Source of the DNA: Paenibacillus sp. FSL H8-0548
GTDB taxonomy: Bacteria > Bacillota > Bacilli > Paenibacillales > Paenibacillaceae
Direction: 5' to 3'
Length of the DNA: 64,000 nucleotides
Assembly: GCF_038630985.1 (NCBI RefSeq)
Contig: NZ_CP152049.1
Span: 4,917,501-4,981,500 of the forward strand
Shown: piece by piece, positions 18,076 through 27,028 of the stretch
How positions within the stretch are numbered: the stretch's first letter is position 1
How the letters are laid out: every line of letters starts with the position of its first letter
Program-made: the position numbers and the translations under genes
The notes under the pieces: model-generated
What the model was told of the DNA's origin: nothing
The model's input: only the letters and a program-made list of their open reading frames with translations
Database searches by the model: none

Positions 18076-19682
18076 GTAACCAATTTCCCTTTCCATAGCT
18101 CTTCTTGAAACGCTCTGAGCCGCTGATGCTTGCGCACAAGTCCAGTAAGATACTGCTCCCATCTTTCTGTATCCTTATCTGCCTTATATAACCGCTCCAG
18201 CTTCTTTAGCTGCTTGACAGCAATTCGGTAGCCTTGGCGGTTGCGCGACTGGATCGATGCCTCTACAGACTGATGGTACAGCGGCAGCAAGGCATGCGGA
18301 GCAAGCTTTGAAATTTCTCGAAGCGCTTGAGCGCTTGCGTCCTCAGGACGGGCCCCCACGAGCATTTGCAAATCCGCCCATTCCTCATAACGCTTCTGAT
18401 CCAGCCAATGATCAGATAATTCTGAATAAGAATGCGGCAGCAATTGTGTCATATAATCGGTCCAGATGCCGAGCTCCGGACGATCAAGGTCGGCTCTGCG
18501 GCATAAGGTTACGAAAGGGCCTACTGATCGTCCATTTTTCACTTTATTTACACGCTCGAACAAGAAGCTCATCCACTTCTCCACTAGCGGCCATTTCTGT
18601 TCCTGCATACGCTGGGCGGCACAAGGATACATCGCCTTCTGCGAGCGGTCAAAGCTTGTTAAAGCAAAATGTTCAATAGCGAGCTCATCCTTCATATCAT
18701 AAAAGTACATCATGCCAATGGCAGTATGCAGAAATCCTGCATTAACCTCTTCCAGGTCTTCACTCTTCGAAATCTCGAGCATCGCGGAAAGCTCTCTTTC
18801 ATACCAGCTTCTGCTCTCCGAAAGCTTCTCGCATAAAGCCAAATACATGTATTCCCAATCAAACAGCTGTTTTTCCATGCTGGAAGCCCATATTCTAACA
18901 TGAGCAATTAAATCATCTGCCCAAGCCTCTTCCTTCGGCTCCATTTGCTGAGGTTCCAGCTCGGAAATCAATGTATATAAATGTTCAACCCAAGGCTCAG
19001 CCATTCGTATAAAGGACATCTCATGATAATATCTGCTAAAAGAATCTACCGTGTTAATCGCTCGCTCGGCTTGCGCTAATACGAATAAAATAGCAGTTGC
19101 CCAGTGCAATCGCTGAAGCGGCTTCTCCCAATCTCTTGCCAGTCCCTTTAAAGAAGATAACAGGGGCTGAAGCGCATGCAGAGAATGACGGCATTTCCGC
19201 CAAACCTCGCCATGCGTCGCCTCCATCCAGTCCAGCCATTCCTTAGCAGATGCTGACTTTCCTGGATCAGGCAAAACAGCAGGTACTGACTGCGGCACTT
19301 CCGGTTCAGCTTGCTTTGCTTTAAGCAGCATGCTTGCGGAAGATAGTCCTAGCAGCTTGAAATAAGAACGTTCTGCTAAAGAATGTCCGCCCTCCTGCTG
19401 ACTGCAGTATTGAAAGTAAACGGCAGCCATATGCTTGCAAAACCCCATATATGGACAAGTACAAGTACTATACCGCAGATTGCCGGCATCAAGGATGACC
19501 GCATAAAGTTCAGAGCCCTTAACGAAGCCATAAAGATGATCATGACTTCCTTCATTAGCGCTGTTTACCTTGCCTTCCATGTAATATTGCCAGCCACGCT
19601 TCATAATCGTTGTCTCGACACGGACGTTTAACTGCTCTTCAATCAGCGCATGCAGCTTTTCGTTGAGGTGCATTACAGACAT
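18072..19682 (-). CDS. SWIM zinc-finger protein (YwqB-like)
   Basis: A 536-residue protein with a SWIM zinc finger near its start: Cys74, Cys76, Cys82 and His84 in CTCPYMGFCKHMAAVYF (CxCx5CxH). The rest is mostly helical with no motif I can name. SWIM domains bind zinc and are thought to contact DNA or protein. In Bacillales this family is encoded directly upstream of the SNF2 ATPase, as here with a 4-base overlap, and the pair presumably acts as one complex. AAGGAAG lies about 8 bases before ATG 19682; a second ATG three codons on is less well placed. Confidence 0.85.
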   Translation of the reverse strand: MSVMHLNEKLHALIEEQLNVRVETTIMKRGWQYYMEGKVNSANEGSHDHLYGFVKGSELYAVILDAGNLRYSTCTCPYMGFCKHMAAVYFQYCSQQEGGHSLAERSYFKLLGLSSASMLLKAKQAEPEVPQSVPAVLPDPGKSASAKEWLDWMEATHGEVWRKCRHSLHALQPLLSSLKGLARDWEKPLQRLHWATAILFVLAQAERAINTVDSFSRYYHEMSFIRMAEPWVEHLYTLISELEPQQMEPKEEAWADDLIAHVRIWASSMEKQLFDWEYMYLALCEKLSESRSWYERELSAMLEISKSEDLEEVNAGFLHTAIGMMYFYDMKDELAIEHFALTSFDRSQKAMYPCAAQRMQEQKWPLVEKWMSFLFERVNKVKNGRSVGPFVTLCRRADLDRPELGIWTDYMTQLLPHSYSELSDHWLDQKRYEEWADLQMLVGARPEDASAQALREISKLAPHALLPLYHQSVEASIQSRNRQGYRIAVKQLKKLERLYKADKDTERWEQYLTGLVRKHQRLRAFQEELWKGKLVT

Positions 19683-19772
19683 TCACCAGCTTCCTTTCCG
19701 TTCACTTGCATTCCTTCTATTATATCAAGCCGACACGCCTGATGCCATCATTTGGCTTGAGACATTAAAAAA

Positions 19773-19802
19773 CCATACCAACTAATTGCTTAGCTGGTAT
19801 GG
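19773..19802 (-). terminator. Terminator of the orphan kinase gene
   Basis: CCATACCAGCT and AGTTGGTATGG (minus strand) form an 11-bp stem with one mismatch, followed by TTTTTT, just after the stop at 19819. Confidence 0.85.
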
Positions 19803-19818
19803 CGTTACAACCCATTTT

Positions 19819-21570
19819 TTATGGGATTTTGACAACAAACGTTAATTTTCCTGCAGGCTCCGCTGCAACATAAACTTCCCCTTTGTATTGCTTAGCGATG
19901 GATTTAACGATGGAGAGCCCCAGCCCCTGATGATCCTGCTGCTTGGTCGAATAACCCGCCTCGAAGATCGGCATGACAACTGCACCTTCAGCATTTTCGC
20001 ACGTATTCGTAATCGTAAATTCAAGAGCACTTCCTGATTGCTTGCCGACGAGCGTCACATGCCTGCTGTATTCAGCGTATTTAAGCACCTCATCAAAGGC
20101 ATTATCAATTAAATTTCCAAGCATGCGGTTGACGTCCAATGTCTTTACGCCCATCTCCTGCATATTAAGACCGGTAAAGGAGCAGCTAAATTGTATTTTA
20201 TTGCTTTCTGCTTGTGAAATCTTAGAGCGTACGAGTGCAGCTATTGCAGGGTTTCCGATATTAATGATATCGTTCATCAATCGAATATCACCGGTCAGCT
20301 CCTTCGTATAGGAAATGAGCTCCTCTGATTTTCCAAGCTCGGCCAAAGAATGAATCGTTTGCACATGATTCAAGAAATCATGCCTTTGCGCCCTGATCGA
20401 TTGAAACATTTGATTGATCTCATCCACATACGTCTCCTGTGTAACACGAACAACCTTATCCCGCGAATGTCTATAATAGCGCATAACAATAACTGCAATC
20501 AACAAACTGCATATCGTTACGATAAGAATAATAATGCCGACATTCAAAAACTGTGAATCCAGCTTTTCCTGAATGACATGGTAATCTGAGGTCAGCATTA
20601 AGACAAAGCTATTCATCGGCTGGCCATCACGATCCGTAATGTTGATCCCCTTTTCATTTACGAATGTAGGAATATACATTTTGAATATTTCTTTTCCATT
20701 AATCCTTTCACGATGAGTGACCGTTTTTTTGGAGAAATAGGCTTTGCGGACCATCTCCGTGTCCTGCTCTGACTTGATCTCGTAGCTGCCGTAAAAAATA
20801 GGCTCTTGCACTTTATGCCCTTGCTCATCACCATTAGTATTAATCGTCATTTCCCCATCAGGGAACGTTTCTGGATTTATATAGGCAATCTCTAGCAGCG
20901 AATCGCTGCTTTTTATGGAGCTTTCAATCATCCGATGAACGCCTGTTGCAATTTCATACTCTTCTTGTCGTTCATAATCCACGTAAGGATCAATGATGTA
21001 ATTAGTCGCACCGTCGTAATAATAGCCCCATTTGTTCAGCTTATCCACATCGGTAGTAGAAACCTCGAAAGGACCGCTCCAAAAATTAGGAAGCGATTGT
21101 CCCAGCCAGTCTACCGAAGCATTTTTATTCTCAAACAGCTGTGAGAACACCTCGTACCAAGGCACCCAAGATTTCGTGCTCGTATTTAGCTGATTAACGT
21201 TAGACGACTTGTACAGCACAATATCGTCGGGCAGCTTCTTTAACAGCGTAATGTGGCTAAGATCCAGCTTATCACGCAGCTCTATTAATTGTTCTGTCGT
21301 TACCTTTTCAACATCAGGGTCTAACGCATATTGAATCGCGATTGATGCAGAGCGGAGCTCCCTTCCAATCTGATTTTGAAACTGCTCCGAGCCCTCACGC
21401 GATTGCTCCAGCGAAATTTGCAGACGCTCTGCATGAGTCAGCAGCTCCTCCTTAAAAGAATCTTCCAACGTTTTTTTCGTAACTAAATAATACACACTAT
21501 TATTTATTAACACGATTACGACGATTACACTTATTGCCACAAGCCACATGTTGCGCTGCATATCCTGCAT
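19819..21570 (-). CDS. SpoOB-alpha-type membrane sensor histidine kinase, orphan
   Basis: A 583-residue kinase. It has a membrane helix at about 9-29, a long extracytoplasmic sensor (about 32-340) without a clear named domain, a second helix at about 343-364, and a short cytoplasmic part. That part holds His397 in RAQRHDFLNHVQTIHSL, an SPOB_a/CitA-like dimerisation helix, and a HATPase with NLIDNAFDEVLKYA and QGLGLSIVKSIAKQY. No response regulator lies next to it, and a terminator closes the gene, so its partner must be elsewhere. ATG 21570 and ATG 21561 are both possible starts. The signal sensed is unknown. Confidence 0.83.
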   Translation of the reverse strand: MQDMQRNMWLVAISVIVVIVLINNSVYYLVTKKTLEDSFKEELLTHAERLQISLEQSREGSEQFQNQIGRELRSASIAIQYALDPDVEKVTTEQLIELRDKLDLSHITLLKKLPDDIVLYKSSNVNQLNTSTKSWVPWYEVFSQLFENKNASVDWLGQSLPNFWSGPFEVSTTDVDKLNKWGYYYDGATNYIIDPYVDYERQEEYEIATGVHRMIESSIKSSDSLLEIAYINPETFPDGEMTINTNGDEQGHKVQEPIFYGSYEIKSEQDTEMVRKAYFSKKTVTHRERINGKEIFKMYIPTFVNEKGINITDRDGQPMNSFVLMLTSDYHVIQEKLDSQFLNVGIIILIVTICSLLIAVIVMRYYRHSRDKVVRVTQETYVDEINQMFQSIRAQRHDFLNHVQTIHSLAELGKSEELISYTKELTGDIRLMNDIINIGNPAIAALVRSKISQAESNKIQFSCSFTGLNMQEMGVKTLDVNRMLGNLIDNAFDEVLKYAEYSRHVTLVGKQSGSALEFTITNTCENAEGAVVMPIFEAGYSTKQQDHQGLGLSIVKSIAKQYKGEVYVAAEPAGKLTFVVKIP

Positions 21571-21634
21571 CTTGCCCTTCTATCTATTATTGCTTTCATT
21601 ATGTAACATCCTGATCTAAACGACAATACAAAAG

Positions 21635-22300
21635 CTATTTTTTAAAATATAATCGTATCGCCCATTTGCGCTCTTGCCTTTTCTTATAGCGGGGGAGTAT
21701 TCGGTAGATGCGAAGCCCCTCTTCAGCAGCACTTCTTGCTTCCGCTGCATTGCCAAGTCTCTTATAAATGACATTCAGCTGGTCATAAGCCTCGCACGAG
21801 GATGAATTGATAGCCTGGAAGTCCCTTATGCAGGCTAGTGCTTGCTCTGTACGGCCATTCGAATAATATGATGCAAGTCGCAAATAAGGAGCGCCGTATT
21901 TAACACGAGGGTTTAGCTCCAGTCCACGTTGCGTGCAGGAGAGAAAGCTCTCCTCATTTCCCGTGTGTAAATAGGCGGTTCCAAGATCATCCCAAAACTC
22001 TGCAGATTCCTCCAGCGTGTGCTGCAACGGCTCAAGCCAGCGCAAAGCCTCGTTAAATTTCTTCCGTTCCATGAGCAGCCGGGCTAGCTCATGCTTTGAG
22101 GACACATCATTTGGCGAGCGCTCAATCTGCTGTCTCAGCTTCTTTATTCTCGATATTCTTTTAATTGGTTTGAATACGCTTGGCATGATTCCGATAAAAC
22201 GTCGATCCAGCACATAAAGAAGGATAAGCATAACGAGAATAGCGATAAACGGGTTGCCTAGCAACCCAAATAATAATATAAACAATCCGAATTTTAACAT
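21635..22300 (-). CDS. Membrane-anchored TPR-repeat protein
   Basis: A 221-residue protein. The first ~30 residues are strongly hydrophobic (FGLFILLFGLLGNPFIAILV) and form a membrane anchor or hairpin. Residues 50-205 are helical pairs typical of tetratricopeptide repeats: LARLLMERKKFNEALRWLEP, WDDLGTAYLHTGNEESFLSC, and YDQLNVIYKRLGNAAEARSA. TPRs mediate protein contacts; the partner is unknown. AGGAGGAT lies 5 bases before ATG 22300. It is 64 bp upstream of the orphan kinase gene on the same strand, so the two may be co-transcribed. Confidence 0.8.
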   Translation of the reverse strand: MLKFGLFILLFGLLGNPFIAILVMLILLYVLDRRFIGIMPSVFKPIKRISRIKKLRQQIERSPNDVSSKHELARLLMERKKFNEALRWLEPLQHTLEESAEFWDDLGTAYLHTGNEESFLSCTQRGLELNPRVKYGAPYLRLASYYSNGRTEQALACIRDFQAINSSSCEAYDQLNVIYKRLGNAAEARSAAEEGLRIYRILPRYKKRQERKWAIRLYFKK

Positions 22301-22376
22301 CTTATCCTCCTATAAAATACAAATTATCACTTTCGTTTTGCGAACGAATGTCAAATTTAATGTAGAAATATGGGTC

Positions 22377-22391
22377 AATTATACCATAATT
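22377..22391. promoter_or_regulatory. 15-bp perfect palindrome upstream of catalase gene
   Basis: AATTAT-ACC-ATAATT is a perfect 6-3-6 inverted repeat in the divergent TPR/catalase gap. It is AT-rich like a PerR or Fur operator but does not match the TTATAATNATTATAA PerR box. It is a candidate operator only. Confidence 0.35.
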
Positions 22392-22512
22392 CTATCAAAT
22401 TTTAAGCAAAACTAGCATCCAACCTTCAATTTTATTATATGAATATCAAATCGAAGTATGACACAAACTAGCCCCGTGCATTGACATTTGCAAATATTGG
22501 AGGATGAACGTT

Positions 22513-24087
22513 ATGGCATCAGATGAAACAAAGGATACCGTGCTGACTACTCGTCAGGGCCACCCCGTTGCTGACAATCAGAATATACGTACGATTGGAA
22601 ACCGTGGCCCTTCTACGCTCGAGAACTACCATTTTATTGAGAAAATATCGCATTTTGATCGGGAGCGCATTCCAGAGCGCGTCGTACATGCACGGGGAGC
22701 AGGTGCGCATGGTTATTTCGAGGCCTACGGCAAGCTGGGCAATGAACCCATCGCGAAGTTTACTAAAGCCAAGCTATTTCAGGAGGCAGGCAAACAAACA
22801 CCCGTTTTCGTCCGTTTTTCAAGCGTAATTCACGGCGGTCATTCACCTGAGACGCTTCGTGACCCGCGTGGATTTGCCACTAAATTTTATACAGAGGACG
22901 GAAATTGGGATTTGGTAGGCAACAATTTAAAAATCTTTTTTATCCGCGATGCTATGAAGTTTCCCGATATGGTGCATGCTTTCAAGCCAGATCCCGTCAC
23001 GAATGTACAGAGCATGGAGCGTTTCTTCGACTTTGTTTCACAGTCGCCCGAGTCTACACATATGATTACTTTTTTGTTCTCGCCTTGGGGAATCCCGGCC
23101 AATTATAGACAAATGCAGGGCTCTGGCGTGAATACATACAAATGGATTAATGCAGAGGGTACCGGTATTCTAGTCAAATACCATTGGGAGCCGCTGCAAG
23201 GCATTCGAAACCTAACACAGGATGAAGCTGATCAGCTGCAAGGTAAAAACTTCAATCATGCTACTCAGGATTTGTACGAAGCTATTGAGCGCGGCGACTA
23301 CCCTGCTTGGGAGCTTCAAGTACAGTGGATGAGCGACGACGAGCATAGTGAGCTTGATTACGATCCGCTCGACGATACGAAGCTGTGGGACACTGAGCAA
23401 TTTCCGATGCTGCCTGTTGGCAAAATGGTACTGAATAAAAATCCGGAAAACTACTTCGCAGAGGTCGAGCAAGCCGCATTCGGCACGGGCGTATTGGTAG
23501 ATGGGCTGGATTTCTCGGACGATAAAATGCTGCAAGGACGTACTTTCTCCTATTCCGATACGCAGCGCCACCGAGTAGGCACAAATTATCTCCAATTGCC
23601 GATCAATGCTCCAAAAAAAGAGGTTGCTACTAATCAGCGTGATGGTCAGATGGCTTTTTATGTAGACATTGCACCCGGCCAAAATCCGCATGTCAACTAT
23701 GAGCCCTCTACAATGGGCGGATTAACTGAGGCAACACCTACTGGTGACCCCTATGAGCCTTACTATTCTGCCAAGCTGGTTAAGGAACCTATTGACCGCC
23801 AAAATAATTTCAAGCAAGCCGGTGAAACGTATCGTAAATTCGAAGCGTGGGAACGCGATGAGCTGATTTCGAATTTAGTCGGGGCACTAAGTACCTGCAG
23901 CACCGTTATTCGAGAGCAAATGATTAGCAATCTTACGGAAGCCGACAGCGAATATGGCAAACGAGTTGCCGAAGGACTCAAACAGGCAGATCAGCATCAT
24001 AAGGATGCTGGACATGTGGGTACAGACATCGCCAACGAAGGCATGGAGCTGTCAGCAGAGCTGGGCCATTCTACGGACGGCTACTAA
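22513..24087 (+). CDS. katA: Monofunctional heme catalase
   Basis: A 524-residue cytoplasmic enzyme that splits hydrogen peroxide into water and oxygen. Catalytic His59 lies in [15 protein letters not shown], the active-site Asn region is [18 protein letters not shown], and the proximal heme Tyr is in [12 protein letters not shown] near residue 340. [15 protein letters not shown] is a further family signature. The N-terminus ([11 protein letters not shown]) resembles both vegetative KatA and spore KatX, so the symbol is approximate. The start is ATG 22513, 9 bases after GGAGG; the ATG at 22504 touches the ribosome-binding site. A strong terminator follows. Confidence 0.93.
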   Translation: MASDETKDTVLTTRQGHPVADNQNIRTIGNRGPSTLENYHFIEKISHFDRERIPERVVHARGAGAHGYFEAYGKLGNEPIAKFTKAKLFQEAGKQTPVFVRFSSVIHGGHSPETLRDPRGFATKFYTEDGNWDLVGNNLKIFFIRDAMKFPDMVHAFKPDPVTNVQSMERFFDFVSQSPESTHMITFLFSPWGIPANYRQMQGSGVNTYKWINAEGTGILVKYHWEPLQGIRNLTQDEADQLQGKNFNHATQDLYEAIERGDYPAWELQVQWMSDDEHSELDYDPLDDTKLWDTEQFPMLPVGKMVLNKNPENYFAEVEQAAFGTGVLVDGLDFSDDKMLQGRTFSYSDTQRHRVGTNYLQLPINAPKKEVATNQRDGQMAFYVDIAPGQNPHVNYEPSTMGGLTEATPTGDPYEPYYSAKLVKEPIDRQNNFKQAGETYRKFEAWERDELISNLVGALSTCSTVIREQMISNLTEADSEYGKRVAEGLKQADQHHKDAGHVGTDIANEGMELSAELGHSTDGY

Positions 24088-24109
24088 AAATAGAAATAAG
24101 CGAAGAATA

Positions 24110-24145
24110 AGCCGCCCTACTGCTTTTCAAAGCAGTAGGGCGGCT
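24110..24145 (+). terminator. Catalase terminator
   Basis: AGCCGCCCTACTGCTTT and its exact complement form a 17-bp stem with a 2-base gap at the tip. The following T-run is short. Confidence 0.85.
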
Positions 24146-24255
24146 ATTGTTCGTTCATCCGTCAGCCTTCACAGAGCGATACAATGAAGTTAGCAGCATG
24201 GATTGCCGTTTTCCAGTTGCCTCAAAACTTACCTGCCTATTTCAAGCTTCGAAGT

Positions 24256-24283
24256 TTGAGTTATATAACATATTGAGTATATC
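24256..24283 (+). promoter_or_regulatory. Candidate promoter of the SLH glycosidase-like gene
   Basis: TTGAGT and TATATC are 16 bases apart, which puts the transcript start about 55 bases before ATG 24345. The rest of the 257-bp gap holds only the catalase terminator and a weak AAGTTTGAG/CTCAAAACTT inverted repeat. Confidence 0.4.
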
Positions 24284-24344
24284 TAATTGATTCTTACTGC
24301 GTTACTATTTCATTAAGACTAATCAAAAGGTGAGGGATATAGAA

Positions 24345-26888
24345 ATGTACAAACGTAGAGCATTAAGTTTTTTGTTAGCGCTTACTTTATTTTTTAGCAC
24401 TTTTTTGATGTGCTTGCCCATGTCTTCACTAAGCGCAGCAGCATCATCCGATGGTATTGTGTGGGCACCCGAAATACAAACCGTGTATCAACCTCAATCT
24501 GGTGGTGTATGGTATCCCCGCATGTTGAAGCTGGATGCCGAGAACTGGCTTATCTCCTTTGATACTAATGAAGGCGGAGGCAATACGCGTGTTGTTGTCG
24601 TGCGTACCGAGGATGGAGGGAATAGCTGGTCAGATCCTATTACCGCTGTTAATGAAGTGGATGGTAATTCAGCAAATGGACAAATGCTGTTGCTGCCATC
24701 AGGCGATGTCTGGCTAGCTTATCGCAAAGTTGTCGAGAGCGGCGGTCAAGTTCATACATCGTTGCGTGTTAAGCAAAGCAGCGACGCCGGCGAGACATGG
24801 GGCGATCTGCCACAAGGCAGTGTAATTGTTGAAGAATCCGCTCCAAACTTCAAAGGAGTGTGGGAGCCTCATCTTGAACTAATTAACGGCGAAATCGTTG
24901 TACTGTATGCCGACGACGGCCCGAATGCAGTTGGAGCCACTAACCATCAAAACTTATATATGAAGCAATGGACTGAGTCGGGCTGGGGAGAACGTATTAC
25001 AATAAGCGATGGAGTAGCAGCTGGCTCACGCGACGGCATGCCTGTCATTACGCGCATGAATGACGGGAGATATATGACAATTTTCGAAGCAAGCGATGTT
25101 CCTGGTCATCCTTTTGTCATAAAATTCAAAATTTCTAACGATGGGTTCAATTGGGACGGGCCTAGAGAGCATCTGTATACGCCAATTGAAGGCGGTAAAA
25201 AAGCGGGAGCTCCTTTCGTCATAACCTTGAGCGACGGCGGATTAGTAGCAGCATTTCAAACTGATGAAAATAGCAGCAATACAGGAGATGCGTATACTTC
25301 GATGCATACAATGGTCGCTGATAGCAACGGTGAAAACTGGGCGCATAAATCCCACACTTTCCAAGTTCCTTCAACTAATTCAGCTAATTGGAACAGCTTA
25401 ATGGTCGTTGATTCAACGCATATCGTAGCTGCTACAAGCTCCAATTATCCAGTAAATAGCATCTATATTCGTCATGGGTACACCGCTATGCCACCAGCAA
25501 CTAATCTAGTTAATAACGGCAGCTTTGAAAGCGGAAACATTTTAGGCTGGAGAACTTATGGCAGGGACTTTCCGGAGCGCATTCATCTTGTTCAAAATGA
25601 GAATATCGAACGCTCAGCTACGGATAACGGCGATTACTATATTAGCTTGAGCGGCATTTCCGAGCCGCGTTCAGCTTATATCGGGCAAAGTATTTCTAAA
25701 TTGGATGATGGAACGTACACACTCACTGCCCAAATGCGCAGCAGCGGCGGACAAAATACTTGTGTTATGGAAGTTAAAGATTACGGAGGCGATATTCGAA
25801 GCATAGCATGTCCAACAACAGACGATTGGACAACCGTAACACTGGACAACATTCCGGTCAGCAGCGGTACGGCAACGATTGGCTTTTTTGTAACTAACAG
25901 CTCCGCCGAGCAGTGGGTAGATATTGATCAAATCCAATTTTCAATCCCAACTGAACTGACGGAGGATGTCGTTGCCCCAGCATGGCCGAATGATAGTTCC
26001 GTATCATCTTCTAATGTCTCTCAAACAGGCCTGACTTTAAACTGGACATCGGCTGAAGATGATGTCGCTGTCACACAATATAAGGTAACCTGGCAAGATA
26101 GAAATAAAGAAGCGATCGTTTCAGGAGATACCCTTAGTCTGAATGTGACAGATTTGCAAGCGGCAACGAATTATACGTTTAAGATTGATGCGGCTGACGA
26201 AGCTGGAAACTGGAGTGAGGATGGTCCGAGCATAACGGTAAGAACGAGTGGCAGCAGTTATACTCCCCCTGCACAGCTAGAACAGCCACAACCACCTGTC
26301 GTTGAAGAAGAAGAGTCAGAGGCTCCTGAGGAGCAGCAAGAGCAGCCACCGATCGTGTTTAAGGATGTTCCTGCAGGTCACTGGGCAGAATCTGCAATTA
26401 AGCAAGCAGCTAGTTTGAACATTATCAAAGGTCATCCAGACAATTTCTTTAAGCCAAATTCGCCAGCTACTCGCGCAGAGTTTATGGTAATGTTGTCAAA
26501 TGCTTTTAAGTGGGACAATGAAAAAGCACCGCTTGCCTTCAATGACAGCGACCAGATTGGAACTTGGGCGACAGATGCTATTGCTCAAGGAATCCAGCTT
26601 GGTATCATTTCTGGTTATCCAGATGCAAGCTTCCGTCCAAACCAAAAATTGACAAGGTCTGAGATGATTGTATTATTGGCTAGAGCATTAGAGTTAACAA
26701 TTAATGATATCGAGCACACCAGCTTTGCGGATGACGCATCTATTCCAAGTTGGAGTAAGGGAGCGGTAGAAGCATTGCGTGAGCTAGGCATTATTAATGG
26801 TCGCGAGAATAACAACTTTGCATCAAATGAGACTGCAACCCGTGCAGAAGCGCTCGTCATTATTATGCGAGTGTTAAATAACAAATGA
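24345..26888 (+). CDS. S-layer-anchored Asp-box (sialidase-fold) glycosidase-like protein
   Basis: An 847-residue secreted protein. A signal peptide (about 1-33) ends in LSAAASS. Residues 37-395 are a beta-propeller with Asp-box motifs (VRTEDGGNSWSDP, VKQSSDAGETWGD, FKISNDGFNWDG), the sialidase/BNR fold shared by sialidases and GH93 exo-arabinanases. A carbohydrate-binding-like beta-sandwich (398-540), FN3 (550-640), a Pro/Glu/Gln linker and three SLH domains (about 680-847, FKDVPAGHWAESAIKQAA first) follow. SLH domains hold it on pyruvylated wall polymer. Nearby GH43 modules suggest arabinan as substrate, but that is inference. The start is ATG 24345, 8 bases after GAGGG; a GTG at 24330 is in frame. 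Confidence 0.82.
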   Translation: MYKRRALSFLLALTLFFSTFLMCLPMSSLSAAASSDGIVWAPEIQTVYQPQSGGVWYPRMLKLDAENWLISFDTNEGGGNTRVVVVRTEDGGNSWSDPITAVNEVDGNSANGQMLLLPSGDVWLAYRKVVESGGQVHTSLRVKQSSDAGETWGDLPQGSVIVEESAPNFKGVWEPHLELINGEIVVLYADDGPNAVGATNHQNLYMKQWTESGWGERITISDGVAAGSRDGMPVITRMNDGRYMTIFEASDVPGHPFVIKFKISNDGFNWDGPREHLYTPIEGGKKAGAPFVITLSDGGLVAAFQTDENSSNTGDAYTSMHTMVADSNGENWAHKSHTFQVPSTNSANWNSLMVVDSTHIVAATSSNYPVNSIYIRHGYTAMPPATNLVNNGSFESGNILGWRTYGRDFPERIHLVQNENIERSATDNGDYYISLSGISEPRSAYIGQSISKLDDGTYTLTAQMRSSGGQNTCVMEVKDYGGDIRSIACPTTDDWTTVTLDNIPVSSGTATIGFFVTNSSAEQWVDIDQIQFSIPTELTEDVVAPAWPNDSSVSSSNVSQTGLTLNWTSAEDDVAVTQYKVTWQDRNKEAIVSGDTLSLNVTDLQAATNYTFKIDAADEAGNWSEDGPSITVRTSGSSYTPPAQLEQPQPPVVEEEESEAPEEQQEQPPIVFKDVPAGHWAESAIKQAASLNIIKGHPDNFFKPNSPATRAEFMVMLSNAFKWDNEKAPLAFNDSDQIGTWATDAIAQGIQLGIISGYPDASFRPNQKLTRSEMIVLLARALELTINDIEHTSFADDASIPSWSKGAVEALRELGIINGRENNNFASNETATRAEALVIIMRVLNNK

Positions 26889-26924
26889 TTTATCATTAAT
26901 AATAAAACTGATTTCCACTAAGTT

Positions 26925-26970
26925 AAAAAGGCACAATATGGCGTTATCCGCTGCCATATTGTGCCTTTTT
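26925..26970. terminator. Bidirectional terminator
   Basis: AAAAAGGCACAATATGGC and GCCATATTGTGCCTTTTT form an 18-bp perfect stem with a 10-base loop and A/T runs on both sides. It separates two converging genes. Confidence 0.93.
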
Positions 26971-26993
26971 GTATGGAGAAATCAATTCAAGGA

Positions 26994-27028
26994 TTGCTCT
27001 TATGGTCGCTACCTTTCAAGGTTTGTCA
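26994..27028 (-). repeat. 35-bp copy of the gerE start region
   Basis: This stretch matches 51458-51492, which covers the start and first nine codons of gerE, at 34 of 35 positions. It abuts the stop codon of the fused binding-protein gene and cannot be expressed as GerE. It is a displaced fragment 24 kb from the source. Confidence 0.85.

Noticed and set aside
22342..22354. LexA/SOS box upstream of catalase (CGAACGAATGTC)
   Set aside because: Only one half-site fits CGAAC-N4-GTTCG; the other half has a mismatch in the core.
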